DNA of 45,377 bases, from NCBI GenBank assembly GCA_016935235.1, contig JAFGRJ010000124.1:1-45377 (forward strand), written 5' to 3'. Position 1 is the stretch's first letter; each line of letters starts with the position of its first letter. The DNA is from Candidatus Cloacimonadota bacterium (GTDB lineage: Bacteria; Cloacimonadota; Cloacimonadia; Cloacimonadales; TCS61). The position numbers and the translations under genes were made by a program. The notes under the pieces are model-generated. The model searched no databases and was not told where the DNA came from. It saw nothing but the letters and a program-made list of their open reading frames with translations. This document shows, piece after piece, positions 9,114-15,795 of the stretch.

Positions 9114-9452
9114 TTAAAACTGCTTCAACTTATTATCCTTATACGCACGGTATGCTTCATCGACCGTCATACCACCTGCTCCTACCAATATCCTGACGCC
9201 TGACGTGTTAAGAACTCTGGCAGCATTATTGCCGGGACCATTTCCAGTAATAAGGACACCGACTCCTGCTTCAATAATCTTCTGGGCTGTCCTCGGCCCG
9301 GCTCCATGAGCAACACTGGTTATGGCACTGTTGTCGATAATCTGTTTACTGTTATCTTTCTCGTCAAGGATGATAAAATACTCCGACCGGCCAAAGCGAG
9401 GATCGATCGGTGAATTCATCTCCAAACCCGTTGTACTGAAAGCTATTTTCAT
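9114..9452 (-). CDS. NifX/NifB-associated FeMo-cofactor-type family protein (ORP-like), first copy
   Basis: A 112-residue PF02579 protein. It begins MKIAFSTTG and shows IDPRFGRSEYF, a typical phrase of this family, followed by VLITGNGPGNNA and VGAGGMTVDEA. The protein has no cysteine, unlike the second copy. Such proteins are small one-domain carriers of metal-sulfur clusters; ORP of Desulfovibrio is the best-studied relative outside nitrogen fixation. The start ATG overlaps the stop of the preceding MinD-type ATPase gene by 4 nt (ATGA), so the two proteins are probably made together and probably cooperate. Confidence 0.9.
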   Translation of the reverse strand: MKIAFSTTGLEMNSPIDPRFGRSEYFIILDEKDNSKQIIDNSAITSVAHGAGPRTAQKIIEAGVGVLITGNGPGNNAARVLNTSGVRILVGAGGMTVDEAYRAYKDNKLKQF

Positions 9453-10336
9453 GTATCCTCCCCTGATATCTGTTTCAAAATAATATCCCAGGAATTGTTT
9501 ATCTTCAGGATGATATTTTCGGCATCAGTCTCCATAATGGTTTTTCCCGCTATCATCGCGTCTGAGAATGATCTGGAAAAAGGTATTTCAGCCAGCAGGG
9601 CTATTTCCCTGCTGACCAGGAAATCCTTTATTTCTGAGCTTATCTTCTCATTGAGGTCGCATTTATTTATGATACATCCTGCTGGCAGTCCAAACTTGCT
9701 TAACAGTATGTGTACCCTTTGCAGATCGTGAAAGGCGGAGCGACTGGGCTCGGTTACCATGACAACATAACCTGCTCCGGCAAGAGATGATATCACTGGA
9801 CAACCGATACCGGGGGAACCATCTACCAGGATAATATTTATTTTCTCCTTCTCCGCCAGCTTTCTGGCTTCTTTTTTCACTTTTGTGACCAGCTTTCCGG
9901 AATTTTCCGCCCCTATATCAAGTTCTGCATGAACAAGGATATTATCAAATCTGGTCTGTGAAATCTGAAAAATTCCGACTTTTCTTTCCGGTAGTGAAAT
10001 AGCCTGCTCCGGGCATATATGGAAACAATATCCACAACCCTCGCAGGATAGAGGATCTACAGAAAATCCCGTTCCGCCCGCATTGATTGCGTGGAAGCGG
10101 CAGATCTGAAAACATCTGGCACATGACGAGCAGAGGGAAGTGTTTATTTTTGCTTCCACACCACTGAAAAAAATCTCGGAAAGAATAGCCTGTGGCCTCG
10201 TTACAAGATGCATATCGGCAGCATCAACATCGCAGTCAGCCAGGATACAGTTTCCCCCTAATAGATAAGACATGGCGGCAGTGATCGAGGTTTTCCCGGT
10301 TCCACCCTTGCCTGATATAAAAACGATCTCTTTCAT
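9449..10336 (-). CDS. MinD-superfamily P-loop ATPase with inserted two-cluster ferredoxin domain (second of a pair)
   Basis: A 295-residue cytoplasmic ATPase of the MinD/Mrp type. The deviant Walker A is GKGGTGKT (9-16), the switch region has DCDVDAAD, and VDGSPGIG is the Walker B region. A ferredoxin-like insertion at about 62-112 carries two CxxCxxCxxxC motifs (Cys69/72/75/79 and Cys98/101/104/108), sufficient for two [4Fe-4S] clusters. These cysteines have exactly the same residue numbers as in the neighbouring paralogue. In Desulfovibrio such paired ATPases form a complex with the orange protein; I infer an equivalent role in metal-cluster handling. It overlaps both neighbours by 4 nt. 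Substrate unknown. Confidence 0.92.
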   Translation of the reverse strand: MKEIVFISGKGGTGKTSITAAMSYLLGGNCILADCDVDAADMHLVTRPQAILSEIFFSGVEAKINTSLCSSCARCFQICRFHAINAGGTGFSVDPLSCEGCGYCFHICPEQAISLPERKVGIFQISQTRFDNILVHAELDIGAENSGKLVTKVKKEARKLAEKEKINIILVDGSPGIGCPVISSLAGAGYVVMVTEPSRSAFHDLQRVHILLSKFGLPAGCIINKCDLNEKISSEIKDFLVSREIALLAEIPFSRSFSDAMIAGKTIMETDAENIILKINNSWDIILKQISGEDT

Positions 10337-11187
10337 GCCAGTTGCAGGTTATTCGCTATTACACTCAAGGCTTCCCGGATCACCGGGATCTCCTGATACA
10401 ATAATCTGCCTGCGGAATATAGCTCCGCGGCTCTTCTCATGTAGGGTATACAGGCAATTATTCTGTAATTCGCAGAATGGCAGAATTCAATAATGGTACT
10501 GTCAAATTCATCTCCTGCCTGATTCAGGACAATGCTGAAGGATTTATCCAATTTCTCCATGGTTTTTATGGCCAGCTTCAGGTCATGAAAACCAAAAGGA
10601 GTTGGTTCTGTGACCAGAATTACATGTTCAGCGGATTTTGTGACCTCTAGCATGGGACATGATGTACCCGGGGGAGAATCAAATATGAGAAGATCGTCAC
10701 TTGCTGCAATTCCTTTCAGATAGGATATGGTAGCGGAGATAAGAGGTACTGCTGAGACCTGTCCTATCTCCAGGTGGCTGTCGACCAGCTGGAGTTTCTT
10801 GCTGATTATGGAATGATAGAGAATACCACCTGTTTCACCGTGCATGGGCAGGGATGAAGTGGGACATAATTCCGAACAGGCAAAGCAACTATGGCACAAC
10901 TCCGGGAAAAGCATTATTCGATCCGGTATTTTCAGAACTGCGTTAAATCTGCATAATTCCTGACACTTACCGCACATTATGCAGGTGCGTTCAATCCACT
11001 CCGGGATCATCCTGCATATCTTTTCGGAATGAACCTGCCTTCCTTTTAAAAAAATACCGGAATTCGGTTCTTCCACATCAAGATCAGCCAATATAACCTT
11101 CCGCTTCTCCGCCAGAAATGCCGAGAGATTCACCGCCAGGGTAGTTTTTCCTGTTCCACCTTTACCGCTGGCTATGGCAATGATCAA
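10333..11187 (-). CDS. MinD-superfamily P-loop ATPase with inserted two-cluster ferredoxin domain (first of a pair)
   Basis: A 284-residue paralogue of the downstream ATPase. Walker A is GKGGTGKT (8-15), followed by DLDVEEPN and FDSPPGTSCP. The ferredoxin insertion has Cys69/72/75/79 and Cys98/101/104/108. The start codon is TTG at 11187: it gives MIIAIASGKGG, the normal beginning of the fold, and GAGGT lies about 8 nt upstream. The TTG overlaps the TGA of the preceding small gene (TTGA), and its own stop overlaps the next ATG (ATGA), so three genes are chained without gaps. The two ATPases probably form a heterodimer or work in series on the NifX-like proteins. Confidence 0.92.
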   Translation of the reverse strand: MIIAIASGKGGTGKTTLAVNLSAFLAEKRKVILADLDVEEPNSGIFLKGRQVHSEKICRMIPEWIERTCIMCGKCQELCRFNAVLKIPDRIMLFPELCHSCFACSELCPTSSLPMHGETGGILYHSIISKKLQLVDSHLEIGQVSAVPLISATISYLKGIAASDDLLIFDSPPGTSCPMLEVTKSAEHVILVTEPTPFGFHDLKLAIKTMEKLDKSFSIVLNQAGDEFDSTIIEFCHSANYRIIACIPYMRRAAELYSAGRLLYQEIPVIREALSVIANNLQLA

Positions 11188-11438
11188 TCCACTACCTCAA
11201 TTTCCTTGATCTGCCTGGCAGTGCTTTCAGGTATTTTCCCTTGTTCAGGTTGGCTTATTCTTTGTCTGATGCTATTATAAAGCCGCTTTAATCTGCTTTC
11301 AGGTTTCGTCAGATCCTCGATAATATACCCGGCTAACCCGGAAACTATCGTGAAAAGAAGAGCTCCCGAACTTCGACCTGACTTCCTGCTGTCCCCGCTA
11401 TACCGATTAACCCTTTCTCTCTTTCGCAATCTTAACAT
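11184..11438 (-). CDS. Small predicted membrane protein of the ATPase/NifX cluster, unknown function
   Basis: I do not recognise the family. From the ATG at 11438 it is 84 residues: a very basic N-terminus (residues 1-24), one short hydrophobic segment at about 25-40 (GALLFTIVSGLAGYII), then a mixed-charge tail with a predicted helix (KPESRLKRLYNSIRQR). The layout suggests a single-span or membrane-associated helper. A GTG at 11450 is an alternative start; neither has a convincing ribosome-binding site, the ATG having only a weak GAGAA. The gene is supported by its place between DUF5320 and the first ATPase, whose TTG overlaps its stop. Small proteins of this kind recur in such clusters as far as I know, but I cannot name one. 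Confidence 0.65.
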   Translation of the reverse strand: MLRLRKRERVNRYSGDSRKSGRSSGALLFTIVSGLAGYIIEDLTKPESRLKRLYNSIRQRISQPEQGKIPESTARQIKEIEVVD

Positions 11439-11463
11439 CTGTGTTCTCACGCAGGGGATTTTT

Positions 11464-11772
11464 TTACTTTTCTTTCTTCTTGTTTTCCAGAGCTTCCAGC
11501 CTTGACCGCATTGCGTCCAGTTGACCATTCATTCTCTCGATTTCTTTCTCGAGAAATTCCTTTTCATCGTACTCTACCGGTTCTGGGTAAGGATAATACT
11601 CAGGCATATATCTGCGAAATCCCCCGAAAAAACGGCGAAATCCCATCCTCAGATGACGGCGTGGCTGATAAGGATTGGCATATCCGGGTCGATCATAACC
11701 TGCACAATAACCTGCCCCTCTTCCAGTCATGGGACCAAATCCATCCGGTCCAGTTCTATCTCCTCTTGGCAT
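11464..11772 (-). CDS. DUF5320 family small protein
   Basis: A 102-residue protein that begins MPRGDRTGPDGFGPMTGRG, the hallmark of DUF5320. Next come an Arg/Tyr/Gly-rich middle and a C-terminal coiled coil (about 72-100, EKEIERMNGQLDAMRSRLEA) ending in Lys/Glu. Function is unknown; members typically sit beside NifX-like proteins and MinD-type ATPases in anaerobes, as here. The start at 11772 is preferred over an upstream ATG at 11808 because GGGAGG precedes it at good distance. That ribosome-binding site contains the stop codon of the DUF134 gene (GGAGGTAA), which indicates translational coupling with only 2 nt between the two genes. Confidence 0.88.
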   Translation of the reverse strand: MPRGDRTGPDGFGPMTGRGAGYCAGYDRPGYANPYQPRRHLRMGFRRFFGGFRRYMPEYYPYPEPVEYDEKEFLEKEIERMNGQLDAMRSRLEALENKKKEK

Positions 11773-11774
11773 AA

Positions 11775-12227
11775 TTACCTCCCTCGTCTTTTTCTTTTTG
11801 CACAACAATTACCATGACCGAAACCACCAGCAAGATCTAGCAGATTTGCCGAATCGCAGGCAGGACAGGAGACAATAGGCTGGGTGAAATCATTTTTGAA
11901 CAAATGCCCACAATCCAGACAACGGATCAGATTTCCCCGGAAATGAATATTTCCTCCCGCGATAACGAGCTCTCTACCTTCTATCAGAAATTCAGCTATT
12001 TTGCTGCGGGCTTTTTCGATCAACCTGGTGAAAGTTGACCGTGAGATTTCCATCTCATCAGCTGCTGACAGATGATCGTGCCCCAGAAAATCAGCAAGCC
12101 GGATTGCCTCGAATTCATCAAGACTGAGCTGAATCGGGGTTAACTGGCTGCGCTGGATCCTTATGGGCTTGAATTCAGTATAGAGCGGTGGCTGTCTCAC
12201 TGTTCTCTCTTTCTGTGGTCGAGTCAT
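11775..12227 (-). CDS. DUF134 family DNA-binding regulator with C-terminal zinc ribbon
   Basis: A 150-residue protein. The DUF134 part (about 10-95) contains PIQLSLDEFEAIRLAD and a sigma-region-4-like helix-turn-helix (about 45-80, with the recognition-helix phrase ISRSTFTRLIEKAR). The C-terminal part has a zinc ribbon with Cys103/Cys106 and Cys121/Cys124, and a GGFGHGNCC tail. DUF134 proteins are thought to be transcriptional regulators and are commonly encoded next to MinD-type ATPases and NifX-like proteins. The start at 12227 follows AAAGGAGA at proper spacing; an ATG at 12263 is less likely. It is the first gene of the cluster and lies directly behind a good promoter holding a palindrome, so autoregulation is plausible. 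Confidence 0.9.
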   Translation of the reverse strand: MTRPQKERTVRQPPLYTEFKPIRIQRSQLTPIQLSLDEFEAIRLADFLGHDHLSAADEMEISRSTFTRLIEKARSKIAEFLIEGRELVIAGGNIHFRGNLIRCLDCGHLFKNDFTQPIVSCPACDSANLLDLAGGFGHGNCCAKRKRRGR

Positions 12228-12251
12228 GCATTCTCCTTTATCATGGGAGGC

Positions 12252-12280
12252 ATTATTTTGCACATATGTTCATTAGTCAA
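12252..12280 (-). promoter_or_regulatory. Sigma-70-type promoter of the DUF134/MinD/NifX cluster
   Basis: On the minus strand TTGACT (12280-12275) and AATAAT (12257-12252) are separated by exactly 17 nt, each matching consensus in five of six positions. It lies 25 nt upstream of the DUF134 start codon. Confidence 0.65.
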
Positions 12281-12286
12281 GCAAAA
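12256..12286. promoter_or_regulatory. Candidate operator overlapping the DUF134 promoter
   Basis: The promoter spacer contains the 8-bp palindrome ACATATGT (12262-12269), and the whole promoter is flanked by the inverted repeat TTTTGC (12256-12261) / GCAAAA (12281-12286). A dimeric regulator bound here would block RNA polymerase. Binding by the DUF134 protein is inference. Confidence 0.3.
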
Positions 12287-12318
12287 ATTTACTGCAGTCA
12301 GTTAAAAGATATCAGAAT

Positions 12319-12555
12319 TCAACGGGAATAGAATTCCTCCAGGATATTTATTATTTCCTGCTGTCTCTGGCTGGCTTCTTCCTCTGTGGGAAAGGACAGG
12401 ACAAATTTAGAGAATTCTTTACTATCGTAACCGAGTTCCAGATAAAATTCTTTCAACTTGTTATTGTAATTGATCATGGAGATATAGGATATCCTGGAAA
12501 GAAGGATTTTATATCCGGCATAGGTAGAATTTGCGAGTTCCAGAAAGACCGACAT
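12319..12555 (-). CDS. Small conserved-looking protein, unknown function
   Basis: A 78-residue soluble protein that I do not recognise. It is rich in Tyr and Ser, and predicted to be mostly helical, with a C-terminal EEEASQRQQEIINILEEF helix. GAGGT stands about 5 nt before the ATG, and the gene is placed in line between the CMD-family gene (41 nt upstream) and the DUF134 promoter, which supports its being real. It could be the distal gene of the CMD unit. Nothing in the sequence points to a function. Confidence 0.7.
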   Translation of the reverse strand: MSVFLELANSTYAGYKILLSRISYISMINYNNKLKEFYLELGYDSKEFSKFVLSFPTEEEASQRQQEIINILEEFYSR

Positions 12556-12595
12556 AGTTACCTCGTATTCTTATATTGGAGCTGATTCCGCCAGG

Positions 12596-12919
12596 TCAGC
12601 TTTGTTTGTTGATTTCTTCCTCCGCCCAGTTCAGGGCAGCTGCCACGTTGGGAAAGCCGATGGTGCTGGTGAGGGCGATAAGAGCGTGGAATATTTCGTC
12701 CTTGGATGCACCGGCTTCTAGGGCACGTCTTACGTGACTGTGCACGGAACCTTCCGATCTGATGGCAGCGGCTCCTCCCAGCTGAATTAGCTGCAGGAAT
12801 TTTTCTTTCAGGGGACCTTCCTGTCGTGCTGTTTTGCCCATTTTTTCAACAGATTTGATAAATTCTGGATATTTTTCTTTAAGATAATTATACCATGCGG
12901 GTGTGTTATGGTCTGACAT
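12596..12919 (-). CDS. Carboxymuconolactone decarboxylase (CMD/AhpD-fold) family protein lacking the CxxC pair
   Basis: A 107-residue all-helical protein with the CMD core (about 40-95): KEKFLQLIQLGGAAAIRSEG, VHSHVRRALEAGASKDEI and FHALIALTSTIGFP. AhpD-type members use a CxxCxxxH motif as a peroxidase/disulfide centre; here that position reads EGSVHSHV and the whole protein has no cysteine, so AhpD-like redox chemistry is excluded. Family members without Cys act as decarboxylases or have unknown roles. The start at 12919 is fixed by a perfect AGGAGGT 4 nt upstream; the earlier ATG at 12934 overlaps that site. Confidence 0.88.
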   Translation of the reverse strand: MSDHNTPAWYNYLKEKYPEFIKSVEKMGKTARQEGPLKEKFLQLIQLGGAAAIRSEGSVHSHVRRALEAGASKDEIFHALIALTSTIGFPNVAAALNWAEEEINKQS

Positions 12920-12973
12920 TTTTACCTCCTGCATGTAAATTACAGAGAAGATTAGGATAACACAAGGAAAATA

Positions 12974-13912
12974 TTAGGTCTTGTTAATCAGATAGAAATT
13001 ATTGTTTTTCTGACGCTCCGTTCTGATGATATTTCTCTCCAGAAGATCAGCCAGATATTTGCCGAGTTCATTGGGATGGAGGTTTAAAGCCTTTGCCAGA
13101 TCTTCGCTGGTGGCAGGTCTCCTTTTCAGAAAATCAATGATTGTTCCCTCAAAATCGGAGTCTAATCTTGTGATGTCATCGGTGAAAGTTTTCCTGGTTA
13201 TATATTCTGCAGGTAAGGGGGCAAAGAACCTGACAATTTTCTTTAATTTCTCTTCCGTAGGGTCAGTTACCCATTTTTCTGTTCCGGGTCGATCAAGAGT
13301 ATTGATCTGAATTTTATCGGGTTTGATTTTGTTAACTGCCAGACGGAGATGATGCAATTCCTGTTCGGTATCGTTCAAACCGGGAATTATAAAGATTTCC
13401 AGCCAGATTTGCCCCTGAAATTCATTTCTCAGCTGGATTAATCCCGTAATTATATCGGCAGCGCTTATCCCTGGGGCAGGGCGGTTAATTTTCCGGAAGA
13501 TTTTTTCGCTGGCAGCATCGAGAGAAGGGAGGATGAGATCGATTTTTTTAAGATCCTGCCTTACTTCCGGTTGCGGGAGCAGAGAGGAATTTGTCAGCAG
13601 TGCCAGAGCATATTGAGGAAACTCGGTTTTCAGAAAGGCGGTTATTTCTCTGATGCCACTATGCAGGGTAGGTTCCCCGGAGCCGGAGAAAGTTATGAAA
13701 TCCAGAAGTGGCTTGGACTTCAGATAATCTGTCAATTCCTTGATTAAACCTGCTACCGGGATATATTCCTTTCTGGTGCTGGTAAGATGTGTGGTTGCTC
13801 CCAATTCACAATAAACGCAATTAAAACTGCAGTATTTAAAGGGAACCAGATCCACACCCAGTGATATTCCCAGGCGTCGGGATGGTACGGGTCCGAAGAG
13901 GTGCTTATACAT
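12974..13912 (-). CDS. Radical SAM protein of the COG0731 (TYW1-like) type with C-terminal winged-helix domain
   Basis: 312 residues. The radical SAM cluster motif is CSFNCVYC (Cys28, Cys32, Cys35), preceded by FGPVPSRRLGISLG, a phrase typical of this subgroup. SAM-binding elements include FSGSGEPTLH (GGE-type motif) and the IPGLNDTEQEL strand-loop. About residues 250-312 look like a winged helix (TSEDLAKALNLHPNELGKYL). Archaeal relatives make wyosine in tRNA-Phe, but bacterial members of this shape are uncharacterised; the substrate cannot be told. The extra winged helix suggests binding to nucleic acid or to a partner. It follows the formiminotransferase-cyclodeaminase gene by 31 nt. The ribosome-binding site is weak. 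Confidence 0.85.
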   Translation of the reverse strand: MYKHLFGPVPSRRLGISLGVDLVPFKYCSFNCVYCELGATTHLTSTRKEYIPVAGLIKELTDYLKSKPLLDFITFSGSGEPTLHSGIREITAFLKTEFPQYALALLTNSSLLPQPEVRQDLKKIDLILPSLDAASEKIFRKINRPAPGISAADIITGLIQLRNEFQGQIWLEIFIIPGLNDTEQELHHLRLAVNKIKPDKIQINTLDRPGTEKWVTDPTEEKLKKIVRFFAPLPAEYITRKTFTDDITRLDSDFEGTIIDFLKRRPATSEDLAKALNLHPNELGKYLADLLERNIIRTERQKNNNFYLINKT

Positions 13913-13943
13913 AATTTTTCTGAGAACTTATGGTTGATTTATC

Positions 13944-15608
13944 CTATATCTTTTCTTTGATCTGATTTTCCACGTTCAGAGCGGTATTGTTGATATGGTC
14001 CAGCATTTCCTCCACCCTGGTCATGATCTCGAACTTGAATTTTTCATCCTTAATACCGGACATATTTATTTTAATGTTAAGGTAAGCGCTCTTGGCGGCG
14101 GCGTTAGCGTTTATTGCAGCCACTCCCGCATCGGATAGAGCATTGCTGTTCCCTATCATACTGATCCTGGCTGCCAGATCCACTGCTTCTCCAGCTGACT
14201 GCAGCGTCGCCAGAGGCACCATGACAGCGGCCTTGGTTGCACTCTCCATTATTTGCTCTCTTTCTTCTTGCTGCTCCGGGGTTTGTTTCGGTAAGCGGCT
14301 AGCCTCCATCATTTTGTTGAACGCTTCAGTATCTTTATCAATCAACTCCAGTGCTTTTTTCTGGATTTCCTGACCCTGTTCAGCAATTTGATTAGCTTCC
14401 TGCCAGACTTTCTCGTAATTTTTTTTCCCGAAAGTGAGATTTGCCACCATGGCAGAAAGAGCACCGGACAGAACTGCACAAAGAGCCGCCACACTACCGC
14501 CACCGGGAGCCGGGGAATCGGAAGAAAGTTCGGCGGCGAAATCTTCCACCGGGAGGTTTACCAGATTGTTTTTATTCCTGATAGCGTATTCGATAATCTT
14601 CTCATTGGTGGCGAAAGGTACTAGATCATCCAGTCCCATGGACTGGATGGCAGTTTCGATAATCATCTTTTCAGGGATACCGCTGCATTCCCCCAGGCGA
14701 TTCAGGTAATATTTCCCGGCAGCGATGATGGCAGCTTTGGGGATGAGCCCCACCAACTCGCTTCCGGTGACCTGGATACCCTTCTGCATTGCCAGTTCAC
14801 GGATTTTTTCCAGAACCAGATGAGGAGGAGTTATCTTATAGTTGGTAAGATTAATACTTATCTGAGCTCTTCTGTATTCATCAATGTACCAGCCCACTGC
14901 TTTACAGTGCTTGAAAAAACCCGGTTCCCTGATTCGGGAACCTTCCTCGTCCGTTACTACGTTGCTTTTCCTGTCTCTTTTCAGGCGACCTTTCTCCCTG
15001 ATCATAAGGGCCAGGTCGTGGGCTTTTTTCTTATCACGGGTATTGAGATTGATGTTATAGGCGATAAGAAATTCCCGGGCGCTGATGGCAGTTGCCCCGG
15101 AGCGGACGTTGAATTTCTGGGGACCGTAATCAGGTTTCCAGACGGGATCCTTCATTTTCTCGGGGAGAGCCTCATATTCTCCCTTTCTTACTTCGGCCAG
15201 ATTCCGCCATTCCGGTTTTGTGGCGGCATACTCGTAAAGGTAAACTGGTATTCCCAGTTCTTCGCCTACTCTTTTTCCCAGTTTATGGGCCAGTTGCACG
15301 CATTCTTCCATCGTAATATCGGATACAGGTACAAAAGGACAAACATCAGTTGCCCCCATCCTGGGATGAGCTCCCGAATGTTTGCTCATGTCTATCAATT
15401 CGGCAGCTTTCTTTATGGCCTGAAAAGCACCTTCCACAACACTTTCCGGATCTCCCACAAAAGTAACTACCGTGCGATTGGTATCGGCACCGGGGTCAAC
15501 ATCAAGAAGAGTTACACCTTTCACCGAACGTATCGCATCAGCTATAGCATCAAGGATCTTATGGTCTCTGCCTTCACTGAAATTTGGAACGCATTCAACT
15601 ATTTTCAT
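13944..15608 (-). CDS. ftcD: Bifunctional glutamate formimidoyltransferase / formimidoyltetrahydrofolate cyclodeaminase
   Basis: Histidine degradation: moves the formimino group of formiminoglutamate to tetrahydrofolate, then deaminates it to methenyl-THF. The N-terminal transferase part (1 to about 330) begins MKIVECVPNFSEGR and holds GAHPRMGATDVCPFVP with the catalytic His81. The C-terminal cyclodeaminase part (about 360-554) has APGGGSVAALCAVLSGAL and IDKDTEAFN with the catalytic Asp. At 554 residues it matches the fused form known from mammals and some anaerobes. The start at 15608 has GGAGGT at proper distance. No hutH, hutU or hutI lies in the window, so the pathway must be completed elsewhere. 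A promoter with a leader of roughly 90 nt lies upstream. Confidence 0.95.
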   Translation of the reverse strand: MKIVECVPNFSEGRDHKILDAIADAIRSVKGVTLLDVDPGADTNRTVVTFVGDPESVVEGAFQAIKKAAELIDMSKHSGAHPRMGATDVCPFVPVSDITMEECVQLAHKLGKRVGEELGIPVYLYEYAATKPEWRNLAEVRKGEYEALPEKMKDPVWKPDYGPQKFNVRSGATAISAREFLIAYNINLNTRDKKKAHDLALMIREKGRLKRDRKSNVVTDEEGSRIREPGFFKHCKAVGWYIDEYRRAQISINLTNYKITPPHLVLEKIRELAMQKGIQVTGSELVGLIPKAAIIAAGKYYLNRLGECSGIPEKMIIETAIQSMGLDDLVPFATNEKIIEYAIRNKNNLVNLPVEDFAAELSSDSPAPGGGSVAALCAVLSGALSAMVANLTFGKKNYEKVWQEANQIAEQGQEIQKKALELIDKDTEAFNKMMEASRLPKQTPEQQEEREQIMESATKAAVMVPLATLQSAGEAVDLAARISMIGNSNALSDAGVAAINANAAAKSAYLNIKINMSGIKDEKFKFEIMTRVEEMLDHINNTALNVENQIKEKI

Positions 15609-15701
15609 GAAACCTCCGATCAATCAGTTAATATTCATTTTCCACAGGCAGTAGCACGTTTTACCGATCTTCTCTATGAAATCAACCTGGCTTTATAACC
15701 T

Positions 15702-15730
15702 GATATATTAAGGATATTCTGCATTTTCAA
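15702..15730 (-). promoter_or_regulatory. Sigma-70-type promoter of the ftcD transcript
   Basis: On the minus strand TTGAAA (15730-15725) and TATATC (15707-15702) are 17 nt apart. It lies in the 187-nt gap between guanine deaminase and ftcD, giving an untranslated leader of roughly 90 nt. I see no known riboswitch in that leader. Confidence 0.5.
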
Positions 15731-15795
15731 CACCTGTTTGCTAACTTCAATTATCTGACTAAAATCAAGGTCATATCAGTCAAATAATTTATCAA

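Noticed and set aside
8725-9452. Nitrogen fixation locus
   Set aside because: The NifX-like proteins alone do not imply nitrogenase; no nifHDK or nifEN-like gene is present, and the neighbours match ORP-type clusters.
11439-11528. Longer form of the 84-residue protein starting at 11528
   Set aside because: It would run deep into the DUF5320 coding region in another frame and has no ribosome-binding site; the extra residues are the frame-shifted coiled-coil part of DUF5320.
14820-15698. Open frame of about 292 codons on the + strand
   Set aside because: Antisense to ftcD, whose motifs are unmistakable; low-complexity Phe-rich translation typical of shadow frames.
15609-15700. Riboswitch in the ftcD leader
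   Set aside because: The leader is long enough, but I find no conserved core of glycine, THF, purine or SAM riboswitches and no terminator or anti-terminator pair.
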